Source of the DNA: Amaricoccus solimangrovi
Lineage (GTDB): Bacteria > Pseudomonadota > Alphaproteobacteria > Rhodobacterales > Rhodobacteraceae
DNA: 64,000 nucleotides
NCBI RefSeq assembly: GCF_006385685.1
Contig: NZ_VFRP01000003.1
Location: 186,001 to 250,000 of the forward strand
Direction of reading: 5' to 3'
In this document: piece after piece, positions 46,995 through 54,841 of the stretch
Numbering within the stretch: the stretch's first letter is position 1
Layout: each line of letters starts with the position of its first letter
The notes under the pieces: generated by a model
Seen by the model: the letters and a program-made list of their open reading frames with translations, nothing else
Told to the model about the DNA's origin: nothing
Databases searched by the model: none
Translations under genes and position numbers: made by a program

Positions 46995-48214
46995 TCTCCG
47001 GCGTTCATCGTGAGGGTTTGGTTGTCGAACGGTTCTCCGCGCGCGCCTCGCGGCGCCCAGACTACCACGCGGAGCGTGGTGCCCGGAGCGGGAACGAGGC
47101 CGGCGGCGTCCCGCGGGCGGCGCAGGCAGGCGTTCACGCGGGCGTGGAGGCTTGCCAGCGTCTCGTAATCCCAGTCGAAGCTGGCGATCCTCTCGGTCGC
47201 CTCGAAAAGCTCCGCGACACGCGCGTTCCGCTCCCGCGCGTAGGAGGCGAGACTGCCGGCGCGGCCGAGGGTGCCGGCGAGATGCCGCGCGTCGAGCAGC
47301 GCGTCGCTGATCCCGAGCGCGGTCATCGGATCCTTGAAGCAGGCGGCGTCCCCGACCAGCGCCCAGCCGCGCCCGGCGCGGGCGCGCATGTGCCCGGGCG
47401 CGCCGGCGAAGCGGCGCAACCGCTCCGCGGGCGCGGCGCGGGTGGGATCCGAGAGTTCGGGGTCCAACGCTCCGGCGATGGCGGCGAGCCCGGCCCGCGC
47501 GCCCGCTCCGAAGCGGGCACGGTAGTCCTCCGGCGGGCAGCTCGCGCAGACGCAATGCAGATCGTCGTTGGTCGGAATGACCCCGACCATGACGCGCGGC
47601 CCGAAATACCAGCGGTATCCGCGGTTCTCGATCCCGGCGAAATAGCCGTAGGTCGTGACCGCCCGCGACGGCGTGGCGCGGAGCGTCCGCGCGTCGGCAA
47701 GCTCCGCGATCCGCGATCCCCGGCCATCGGCGCCGATGACGAGATCCGCGCGGATCGCGCGGCTCCTCCCGTCGCGCGAGACCGCCGAGACGCCGGTGAT
47801 CCGCCCGGCCGGTCCGACGAGGCAGGCCTCGACCGCGGCGCCAAGGGCGACCTCGGCTCCGGCCGCGGCGGCGGCTTCGAGCAGCGTCCGGTCGAGCAGC
47901 CGGCGGCGCGGCGCGCAGAGGCCCGGCACGGCCGCGTCGCCCCGGACCGGAACGGTGATCTCCCCGGCCCCGTAGCGGACCAGCGCCTGGCGCACGACGG
48001 GCGTACCCGCGCCGAGCAGCCGGCCGAGCAGCCCCCATTCGCCCAGCAGTTCGACCGCGGGACGCATGAGCGCGTGGGTGGAGAGGGTGTCGCCGATCTC
48101 CGCCTCGCGGTCGAGGATCAGCACCCGCGCCCCCGCCCGGGCCAGCAGGAGCCCGGTCGCGGCGCCGGCGACCCGCGCGCCGACGATGATGGCGTCGTAA
48201 TGGTCCGTTCTCAT
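46991..48214 (-). CDS. FAD-dependent oxidoreductase (halogenase/geranylgeranyl-reductase-like)
   Basis: The 407-residue flavoprotein has an N-terminal FAD motif YDAIIVGARVAGAATGLLLARAGARVLILDRE, the DG motif ADLVIGADGRGSRIAEL, and the second FAD-ribityl contact WALVGDAACFKDPMTALGISDAL. This is the group A monooxygenase/reductase layout. The ATG at 48214 is preceded by AAGGAGAAG. It lies 16 bases after the FMO-like gene and overlaps the EamA start. Substrate and whether it oxygenates, reduces or halogenates are unknown; the halogenase WxWxIP motif is not seen. Confidence 0.85.
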   Translation of the reverse strand: MRTDHYDAIIVGARVAGAATGLLLARAGARVLILDREAEIGDTLSTHALMRPAVELLGEWGLLGRLLGAGTPVVRQALVRYGAGEITVPVRGDAAVPGLCAPRRRLLDRTLLEAAAAAGAEVALGAAVEACLVGPAGRITGVSAVSRDGRSRAIRADLVIGADGRGSRIAELADARTLRATPSRAVTTYGYFAGIENRGYRWYFGPRVMVGVIPTNDDLHCVCASCPPEDYRARFGAGARAGLAAIAGALDPELSDPTRAAPAERLRRFAGAPGHMRARAGRGWALVGDAACFKDPMTALGISDALLDARHLAGTLGRAGSLASYARERNARVAELFEATERIASFDWDYETLASLHARVNACLRRPRDAAGLVPAPGTTLRVVVWAPRGARGEPFDNQTLTMNAGE

Positions 48215-48230
48215 CGGGACTTCTCCTTCT

Positions 48231-49466
48231 TCACGCCGCCGCCCGGCGGGTTGTGGCGCCAACCAGATGACGCGCCAGCGCGCGCGCGTCCCGCGGGGCG
48301 CCTGCAATATGCGTGGAGCGCGCGGTCCGCAGATAGTTCAGGCCCATCACGTAAAGCCCGTCGCCGACGACCCCGCCGGTGTGCCGCAGGCGGCCCCGCC
48401 CATCGAAGACGGGCAGGCGCAGCCAGGCGTGGTCGGGCGTGTAGCCGGTCGCCCAGACGACCGCGCCGATGCCCCCGCCCCCGAGCCGCGCCGAGAGCCG
48501 CGGCGCGTCTGGCACCCGCGTCGGCGTCGGGCGGTGGGGCGGGGGGCCCGCGTAACCCATCGCCTCGGCCCAGGCGTCGATCCGGTCGAGCAACCGGCCG
48601 AGCTTCAGATCCGCCGAGGCGCAGACATGGGCCAGCGCGCCGGAGAACCAGGCGGCGCCGTCGCGCACCGCGCCGAGGCGCCCGACGATCTCGACGCCGA
48701 GATCGCGCAGCCCGTCGAGGCCGATGTCCGCCCCCGAGGGATCGCCGAGAAGCGGCAGCGAGGGCGCGCGGCGGACCCGGTCGAGGTCGTCGACCCTGGT
48801 GTAGGGCAGGTCGAGCACGCCGACGCGGTGCATCCACCACAGGATGTCGCGCCCCCGGTAGCGCCGCGGCAGGCGCTGGTGGCCGCCGGCGGCGAGCGTC
48901 ACGCGCCGGCCGGCCAGGGCCAGTTCCCGCGCGATCTGCAATCCGCTCGCGGAGGCGCCGACGACGAGAACCGCGCCTTCCGGCACATCGGAGGGCCGCT
49001 TGTAGCTCCGGGGCGTCAGCTGGACGACATCGGCGGGAAGATCCGCCGCGAAGCGGGGGATCCGCGGCAGCGCGCAGGCCCCGGTCGCGATCACGACGCT
49101 TGCGCAGGCGAAATCGCCCCGGTCGGTCGCGAGCCGGTAACCGCCCCCGGCCCGGTCGAGCGACAGCGCCCGCGTCCCGGCCATCACCGGCGCGCCATCG
49201 TGCCGGGCGGCGCGTGTCAGGCTGGCGGTGAATTCGCGGGCGCTCATGAAGCCGTCGGGATCGGAACCGGCGTAGCGATGGCCCGCGACGCCGTTCATCC
49301 AGTTCGGGGTCAGCAGGCGAAGGCTGTCCCAGCGTTCGCTCCGCCAGCTCTCGCCGATCGCGCCGCGTTCGAGCACGACGTGATCCACGGAGCGGCGGCG
49401 CAGTTCGCGGCTCATCGCGAGGCCGCACTGGCCCGCGCCGACCACGACGGTCGTGATCCTTTGCAT
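48231..49466 (-). CDS. Flavin-containing monooxygenase-like flavoprotein
   Basis: The 411-residue protein has two nucleotide-binding motifs: the FAD site TTVVVGAGQCGLAMSREL and the NAD(P)H site VLVVGASASGLQIAREL near 167. The region VVWATGYTPD resembles the FMO ATG motif. It belongs to the FMO/CzcO-like group often acting on small organic or sulfur compounds. It is first in the compact part of the redox operon; a strong hairpin (49532-49560) separates it from DUF1127. The substrate is unknown. Confidence 0.87.
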   Translation of the reverse strand: MQRITTVVVGAGQCGLAMSRELRRRSVDHVVLERGAIGESWRSERWDSLRLLTPNWMNGVAGHRYAGSDPDGFMSAREFTASLTRAARHDGAPVMAGTRALSLDRAGGGYRLATDRGDFACASVVIATGACALPRIPRFAADLPADVVQLTPRSYKRPSDVPEGAVLVVGASASGLQIARELALAGRRVTLAAGGHQRLPRRYRGRDILWWMHRVGVLDLPYTRVDDLDRVRRAPSLPLLGDPSGADIGLDGLRDLGVEIVGRLGAVRDGAAWFSGALAHVCASADLKLGRLLDRIDAWAEAMGYAGPPPHRPTPTRVPDAPRLSARLGGGGIGAVVWATGYTPDHAWLRLPVFDGRGRLRHTGGVVGDGLYVMGLNYLRTARSTHIAGAPRDARALARHLVGATTRRAAA

Positions 49467-49531
49467 GGGACTGCTCCTTCCCTCGCCCCGCGCGCGCGCG
49501 GGGCGGATGAAATCGGGGTTCTTCGGGAATG

Positions 49532-49560
49532 GGCCGGGCGGCGCGGCGCGCCGCCCGGCC
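49532..49560 (-). terminator. Strong hairpin between DUF1127 and FMO genes
   Basis: GGCCGGGCGGCGC pairs perfectly with GCGCCGCCCGGCC around a 3-base loop. It begins two bases after the DUF1127 stop on the minus strand. With no T-run it may attenuate rather than fully stop transcription into the FMO gene. Confidence 0.55.
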
Positions 49561-49562
49561 GG

Positions 49563-49778
49563 TCAGAGAATGAACTCGGAAAATGGAAGCCGGCGCCGAT
49601 AAAGGATCTCGTCGCGGCCGATGCCTATGTCGCGCAGGATATGTTCTTCCGCCGCCAGCAGCCGGTCCATGTCGCGGCGCGCCCGGAAATGGGCGAGACG
49701 CGCGGCGAGGTGTGACCGGAGGCGGTCGCCGAGCGAGCGGCGCGGGGCCGCGCGCAGGGCATTCGTGTCGGCGTACAT
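49563..49778 (-). CDS. Small DUF1127-like basic protein
   Basis: The 71-residue protein has the DUF1127 pattern in its second half: ARLAHFRARRDMDRLLAAEE followed by HILRDIGIGRDEI (about 29-61). Small DUF1127 proteins in alphaproteobacteria bind RNA or take part in phosphate and stress responses. The ATG at 49778 is 32 bases after the OsmC stop, so it is probably co-transcribed with it. Function here is inferred from family only. Confidence 0.8.
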   Translation of the reverse strand: MYADTNALRAAPRRSLGDRLRSHLAARLAHFRARRDMDRLLAAEEHILRDIGIGRDEILYRRRLPFSEFIL

Positions 49779-49810
49779 GGCCCTTTCTCCTCTTGTCGGG
49801 GAAGGCGCGG

Positions 49811-50377
49811 CTACTCGAGCGCGACCTTCACGTTGCCGGGGTTGGTGATGATGTCGAACACCGCCGAGCGCTTCTGCGACTGGGCGACGATCGCGGCGAT
49901 CTCTTCCCTGGTCGCGTCGGCGTCGATGTCGAAGCCGACGCGGATCGCCTCGAAGCCGTTTCGCACATCGGCGTCGATGCCGAGGATGCCGTGCAGGTTC
50001 ATGTCGCCCTCGACGCGCGCGGTGACGGAACGAAGCTGGACGCCGCGATGCTGGGCGATCGCCGCCACGCCGGCGGTGAGACAGCTTGCGAGGGCCGAGA
50101 GCACGATCTCCACCGGGGTGGCGGCGTTGTCCGTCGCGGCGAAGACGCCGGGATGGTCCGCCTCGACCGAATAGGGCGTCCTGTGCGCCTGTTCGGCGCA
50201 GGCGCCGTGAAAGGTCTCGACGGTCGAGCGGCTGTGCACGCCGCCGAGCCAGGCGCAGGTCGCGCGCCAGGTGAAGAGGGCGGCGGGCGGCATGTCGGTG
50301 AGCGCCTGGCGGATCTCGCGCAGCGCCTCGACGTCGACGCCGTTGTCGGCGGTCTTCATCTGGGTCTGGATGGTCAT
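49811..50377 (-). CDS. OsmC-family peroxiredoxin-like protein
   Basis: The 188-residue protein fits OsmC/Ohr-like proteins, cytosolic thiol peroxidases acting on organic hydroperoxides. The long helix with a redox Cys is ATPVEIVLSALASCLTAGVAAIA (about 85-107). A second conserved Cys position (usually about 60 residues earlier) may be Cys60 in FHGACAEQ or Cys42 in ATCAWLG. The ATG at 50377 follows AGGGAGAG. It is first in the minus-strand run and divergent from the winged-helix hydrolase gene. Confidence 0.85.
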   Translation of the reverse strand: MTIQTQMKTADNGVDVEALREIRQALTDMPPAALFTWRATCAWLGGVHSRSTVETFHGACAEQAHRTPYSVEADHPGVFAATDNAATPVEIVLSALASCLTAGVAAIAQHRGVQLRSVTARVEGDMNLHGILGIDADVRNGFEAIRVGFDIDADATREEIAAIVAQSQKRSAVFDIITNPGNVKVALE

Positions 50378-50729
50378 CTTGTTCTCTCCCTTGCTGAACA
50401 GGCCCCGCGGGGCCTCCGGTCGAAGCGAATTCCGGACCGTGCGATCAGGATAGGCCGTCGCCCCGCCCCGCGCTTTCCGGGCTCCCGCGGATTTCCTCGG
50501 GACTCTCTGGAGAAATCCCGGGGAACCTTGTGGAAGCGCGGGGGCGGGCCGATCTGTCTCGCCCGCGCCGGGCTCGGACCCTTCGCCCGACAGGAGGCAC
50601 ATTACCGCCGGCGCGCCCGCGGCGTCCTTACCGGCGCCTGATCCTTTCCTGATCTTCGCGGCGGGCACCCGCGCGTCCCGGGGGGCATCGCGCTATGACG
50701 CGGCCGGGGAGTGGCGTAGGATCGGCGCG
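50378..50729. other. 352-base intergenic region with a hairpin
   Basis: No gene is seen between OsmC and the winged-helix hydrolase gene. It must hold both divergent promoters. An inverted repeat TTCCTCGGGA (50493-50502) / TCCCGGGGAA (50516-50525), one mismatch, 13-base loop, is the main structure and is a possible operator. Confidence 0.6.
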
Positions 50730-51953
50730 ATGCGGTATGTCTTCGACACCTTCGTGATCGACGCGGCGGCGCGGGAGTTGCGCGCGTCAGGGATGCCCGT
50801 GCGTGTCGAACCGAAGGTCCTCGATCTGCTCATCCAGCTGATCGAGCGCCGTGACCGGGTCGTGTCCAAGGACGATCTCGTCGAGGCGGTCTGGCAGGGC
50901 CGCTGCGTCTCCGACGCCGCGATATCGAGCGCGGTCAGCGCCGCGCGGCGCGTGCTCGGCGACGACGGCCATGGGCAGCGCTACGTCCGCACGATGCATG
51001 GCCGCGGGTTCCGCTTCGTGGGGCCGCTGGTGGAACTCGGCTCCGGCGCGGCGGAGGAAAGCCACCATGTCGACCAGCCGGGGGGAGACCGAGGCCGCGC
51101 GCCGGCCCGCGAGGCGCTCCGGCAGGAGATCCGCTATTGCCACAGCCTTGACGGCACACGCATCGCCTATGCGCGCGCGGGCGCCGGCCCGCCGCTCGTC
51201 AAGGCGGCGAACTGGCTCCATCATCTCGAATTCGACTGGGAAAGCCCGGTCTGGCGCCACATCTTCGAGGAACTTGCGAGCAGGCACCAGCTCCTGCGCT
51301 ACGACGGCAGGGGAATGGGGCTCTCCGCCTGGGACGTGAGCGATTTCGGACTGGAGCGCCAGATCGAGGATCTCGAGACCGTCGTCGACGCGGCCGGGCT
51401 GGACCGGTTCGCGCTGCTCGGCCTCTCGCAGGGCTGCGCGAAGGCCCTGGTCTACGCGGCGCGGCACCCGGAACGCGTGACCCGGCTCGTGCTGCTCGGA
51501 GGCTATGCGCGGGGGTGGAACCGGAGGGGCGATCCGGCGGGCGCGGTCCTGCGCCGGGCCGCGATCGAGATGATCCGCGTCGGCTGGGGGCGGGACAATC
51601 CGGCCGTGCGGCAGATGTTCACATCGCTCTACATGCCCGACGCGCCCGCGGACAGCCAGCGCTGGTTCTCGGACCTTCAGCGCAAGACGGCGAGCCCGCA
51701 AAACGCGGCGGCGGTACTCGAGGCGCATGGGGGCGTCGACATCCGCGACGTCCTGCCGCTCGTGAAGGCGCCGACGCTCGTCATCCATTCGCGGCACGAC
51801 GGCGGCGTGCCGTTCGAGCAGGGGCAGGAACTGGCCGCGGGCATCCCCGGCGCGCGGTTCGCGGTGCTCGACACCACCAACCATATCCTGCCGGCGACCG
51901 ATCCGGCGTGGCACCGCTGCGCGCGCCTGATCCGGGAGTTCCTGGCCGAATGA
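50730..51953 (+). CDS. Winged-helix DNA-binding domain fused to alpha/beta hydrolase
   Basis: The 407-residue protein has an OmpR-type winged helix (about 1-100: LDLLIQLIERRDRVVSKDDL, SDAAISSAVSAARRVLG and the wing MHGRGFRFVG) followed by an alpha/beta hydrolase (about 135-405). The nucleophile elbow is GLSQG with Ser233; the acid is Asp357 in SRHDGG and the base His385 in TTNHIL. The YDGRGMG strand lies upstream as in haloperoxidase-like or epoxide-type hydrolases. A catalytically complete domain on a DNA-binding module suggests a ligand-processing regulator. It is divergent from the OsmC-redox run, its likely target. Confidence 0.85.
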   Translation: MRYVFDTFVIDAAARELRASGMPVRVEPKVLDLLIQLIERRDRVVSKDDLVEAVWQGRCVSDAAISSAVSAARRVLGDDGHGQRYVRTMHGRGFRFVGPLVELGSGAAEESHHVDQPGGDRGRAPAREALRQEIRYCHSLDGTRIAYARAGAGPPLVKAANWLHHLEFDWESPVWRHIFEELASRHQLLRYDGRGMGLSAWDVSDFGLERQIEDLETVVDAAGLDRFALLGLSQGCAKALVYAARHPERVTRLVLLGGYARGWNRRGDPAGAVLRRAAIEMIRVGWGRDNPAVRQMFTSLYMPDAPADSQRWFSDLQRKTASPQNAAAVLEAHGGVDIRDVLPLVKAPTLVIHSRHDGGVPFEQGQELAAGIPGARFAVLDTTNHILPATDPAWHRCARLIREFLAE

Positions 51954-52067
51954 CCCGGGTCCGGAATGAACGCGGCGGAGAAACGACGCTCCGGAAGGTG
52001 CCAGAGGAGGTGTCGATGGTCGGCACGGTCCGGAGCGATGCCCCCGGCGGCGGGGCAACGCGGGGCC

Positions 52068-53690
52068 TCACGGAGCGGATCCCGAAAGCAACCCGCTCCG
52101 CGTGATGCGCAAGAGGGGTGTCCCGCGGAGCGAGGCGACGGGATAATCGGGGTCTTCGAAGGAAGAGAGGTCGAAATCGGGCTCCAGACGGCGCAGCGCC
52201 CTCAGCGCCTGATGCGCGGCCGCCTCCCGCCCGCCGTGAAAATGGAGCGCGGCGAGGAAGCGCAGCGGCGGTTTGTAGTTGGGCGCGAGTTCATGCGCCC
52301 GCGCGCCGAAATGGAGCGCCTCCGCGAAGCGGCCGGTCCGGACCGCGGTGACGCAGCAGAGCATGAACCAGGTTGCGCGGTTGGGATGGCACGCGGCGAG
52401 GTCGAGGGCGCGAAGCGCCTGATCATGCCCCTCCTCGGCGCGATCGGTCCAGGCCAGGCGGTAGGCGAGGCTCGCGCGTGCGAATGCGTTTGCGGGGCTG
52501 CTTGCGACGGCGCGCCGTGCCAGTTCGAGCGCCAGCACGGTCGATCCGTCGAACAGGGAAAAGACGTCCGAGGCGACCGACTGAACGATGGGATTGAACG
52601 GGTCCGAGACCAGGGCCTTCTGGATCGCCTCCAGCGCGTCCTCGCGGGCGCCCCGCTCGTCCGGCGCGGCGCGCTCGATGTACTGGGCGGTCCGCAGATA
52701 TGCCTGCCAGGCGAGGATCACGGGCGAGGGACAGATCGCATAGGCCGTCGCGAGCAGCCGGTGCCCCTCCGACATGTCGGCCCGGGTAAAGCTCATGAAC
52801 TTCTCGATGGCGCGATATGACAGGCCGGACGAGGTTTCGAGTTCGTCCGGCCGCGACCGGGCCAGTTCATGGACGATCACATCCGAGATCGCCGCCGCGA
52901 AGTCGTCCAGGGAGGCGGCCCCGCCATCGACACGCAGATCGAGAGCGTGGCGCCCGTTCCAGACCAGCCGCGCGCCGCGCGCCTCGTAGACCTGTGCGCG
53001 GAATACCGCGGTGGTCCCGATCAGCACCACCCGCAGCCGAAGCCGGAGCGCCCGGACGATCGGCAGCCCGGTATGCGGTCGCTCCGCCAGAACGAGCGCG
53101 TTCCCGGTCTCCGCGACCAGCGCGCCGATGTCGGTGGTGAGCATCTCGCCGAGGCGCTTCGGGTCGCCAGCCTCGGCGTCGGGAGGCTCGAGAAGCAGGA
53201 TCGGCCGGATCTCGGTGACCTCGGCGCCCGCGTCCTCGCGACCCGCGAGCGTCGCTTCCAGATGATCGGCGAAAGCGGAACGCCGCTCCCGGAGCCAGTC
53301 CTCTCCTTCCGGATCCTCGATCGAGAGGCCCTCGGCGAATTCGGGCCGCTCCTCGGCCGGCAGGGTGGCCGGGGGCTCCAGCACGACGCGCACCCGGGCC
53401 GGATCCAGACCCAGCCAGTCGGCATGCGCGACAAGGCAATCCTCGTGCGCGCCGAAGGCCCGGCGCAGACGGAGCAGCGTCTGGCGCAGGTTTCCCGCCC
53501 CCTGCTTCGCCGGCTTGTCGCTCCAGAGCTTGTCCTGCAGCCAGATCCGCGGCCGTCGCAGGTCGGGAGAGGTGCCCATGAACGCGAGAAGTGCGAGCGC
53601 CTTCGAAAAATTCGGAGTAAACTCCTGTCCGTGCTCGTCAAGGACGCGGACGGGACCAATGAGTCGAATTTCGATCCTTGCCTTTTCCAA
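52068..53690 (-). CDS. SARP-like regulator with TPR-type C-terminus
   Basis: The 540-residue protein has an N-terminal SARP/BTAD-like winged helix (FSKALALLAFM...LWSDKPAKQGAGNLRQTLLRLRRAF, about 28-80), a middle alpha/beta region (about 150-270, RPILLLEPPDAEAG) and helical TPR-like repeats to the end (AVASSPANAFARASLAYRLAW and following). The start is TTG at 53690, decided by a GCGGAGGTG site seven bases upstream. It is divergent from the PAP2-like/S8 peptidase operon with only 86 bases between, so it probably controls that operon. The signal is unknown. Confidence 0.82.
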   Translation of the reverse strand: MEKARIEIRLIGPVRVLDEHGQEFTPNFSKALALLAFMGTSPDLRRPRIWLQDKLWSDKPAKQGAGNLRQTLLRLRRAFGAHEDCLVAHADWLGLDPARVRVVLEPPATLPAEERPEFAEGLSIEDPEGEDWLRERRSAFADHLEATLAGREDAGAEVTEIRPILLLEPPDAEAGDPKRLGEMLTTDIGALVAETGNALVLAERPHTGLPIVRALRLRLRVVLIGTTAVFRAQVYEARGARLVWNGRHALDLRVDGGAASLDDFAAAISDVIVHELARSRPDELETSSGLSYRAIEKFMSFTRADMSEGHRLLATAYAICPSPVILAWQAYLRTAQYIERAAPDERGAREDALEAIQKALVSDPFNPIVQSVASDVFSLFDGSTVLALELARRAVASSPANAFARASLAYRLAWTDRAEEGHDQALRALDLAACHPNRATWFMLCCVTAVRTGRFAEALHFGARAHELAPNYKPPLRFLAALHFHGGREAAAHQALRALRRLEPDFDLSSFEDPDYPVASLRGTPLLRITRSGLLSGSAP

Positions 53691-53776
53691 TGCGACACCT
53701 CCGCGGTGCTGCCCGGTTCTCGCTCAGATTTCCGATTGATACTCCACTGACAACTGTGAACTCCGAGGGTATTGAT

Positions 53777-54841
53777 ATGGCAATTTCAAACAGATCAAAT
53801 CGATCCAACAGATCCAACAGGTCAGGCAAGACGCCGGATGATACGGCGGCGGCCGTCGGCGAGGCGGCCTTGTCGGCGGCGATCGCCACGACATACGATG
53901 GGGTGGTCGCGTCGCAGTCGCTCGACCAAGAAGAAATAAACCACAGCCGGCCCCGACTGCAAACCGCAATCGACGATGAGGATCTCGCGAGCCTCCTGGC
54001 CCTCGACCCCGAGTGGAGACAGGTGGTGCTTCTGGGCCTGGTTCTCGAAGGGCTGTCGGTCGGTCGGACGGAGGCGGGAGCGGCCGTCCGGTTCCGGAGC
54101 CGGGGCGAAGAAAAGGAGCTCATCGAGTTCGTTCCGCCCGATGCCGGTTATTTTCGCGGACAGCTCGCGGTCGTGCGCGGATACGCGGATCTGCGAGCGG
54201 AGCGTCTGATCGAGATCAACGTCCAGCTGACGGAGATCATCCCCTTCTTCGGAGCGGTCGACCGGCTGAGCCCGGCGCGCTGCCCCTGCACGCTGGAACT
54301 CCTCTACCTCGCGGAGGCGCTCAGCACCATCGTGGCCCAGCGCGTCAAGCATCTGCTCGGATGTCCGCGGCCGATCGATCTTTCGTCGCAGATCCAGCCG
54401 GTGATCCCGACGCCGACCCATTCGACCCTTCCGAGCGGGCATGCGACGGAGGCCTTCATCACGGCGGCGATCCTTGGCAAGCTCATCGACCGCGAGGGTG
54501 AGCGCACCGCTGCCTGCCAGCGGTATCGCATCGCCGCGCGGATCGCCGTCAACCGGACCATCGCCGGCGTGCACTTTCCGGTCGACAGCGCCGCGGGCGC
54601 GGTGCTGGGTGTGGCGCTGGCCGAGTGGCTGGCCGCCGCCGCCGGGGATGGAAAGTGCTTGGCGCGCCGGTTCGCCCCACCCGAGGGCGATGGGGTGAAG
54701 TTCGACTTCCACTATGAAACGTTCCGGAAAGACGTCCCAGAGGAGCATTGGGGGAAGAGGGCCCCGGGTGGGCAAGCGCTGCCGGACGAGGTTCCGCTGC
54801 TCGGCGCGCTCTGGAGACGCGCGCGGGGGGAGTGGGAATGA
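53777..54841 (+). CDS. Soluble PAP2 / vanadium-haloperoxidase-like protein
   Basis: The 354-residue protein has the three acid phosphatase/vanadate-binding motifs: KHLLGCPRP (Lys191, Arg198), PSGHATEA (Ser220-His222) and NRTIAGVHFPVD (Arg260, His266, Asp270). There is no signal peptide and no PAP2-type six-helix membrane core, so it looks like the soluble haloperoxidase/phosphatase group. The N-terminus has four NRS repeats. The ATG at 53777 has GAGGG upstream. It overlaps the S8 peptidase start by four bases (ATGA). Whether it is a haloperoxidase or a phosphatase cannot be decided from the motifs. Confidence 0.85.
   Translation: MAISNRSNRSNRSNRSGKTPDDTAAAVGEAALSAAIATTYDGVVASQSLDQEEINHSRPRLQTAIDDEDLASLLALDPEWRQVVLLGLVLEGLSVGRTEAGAAVRFRSRGEEKELIEFVPPDAGYFRGQLAVVRGYADLRAERLIEINVQLTEIIPFFGAVDRLSPARCPCTLELLYLAEALSTIVAQRVKHLLGCPRPIDLSSQIQPVIPTPTHSTLPSGHATEAFITAAILGKLIDREGERTAACQRYRIAARIAVNRTIAGVHFPVDSAAGAVLGVALAEWLAAAAGDGKCLARRFAPPEGDGVKFDFHYETFRKDVPEEHWGKRAPGGQALPDEVPLLGALWRRARGEWE
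53789..53824 (+). repeat. Four tandem 9-base NRS-coding repeats
   Basis: Four consecutive copies of an AACAGATCC-like unit encode Asn-Arg-Ser four times at residues 5-16 of the PAP2-like protein. Copies differ at synonymous positions. Copy number changes would stay in frame. Confidence 0.85.

Noticed and set aside
49486-49503. CCCCGCGCGCGCGCGGGG palindrome
   Set aside because: Simple GC alternation in a GC-rich gap; self-complementary by composition, not clearly a site.
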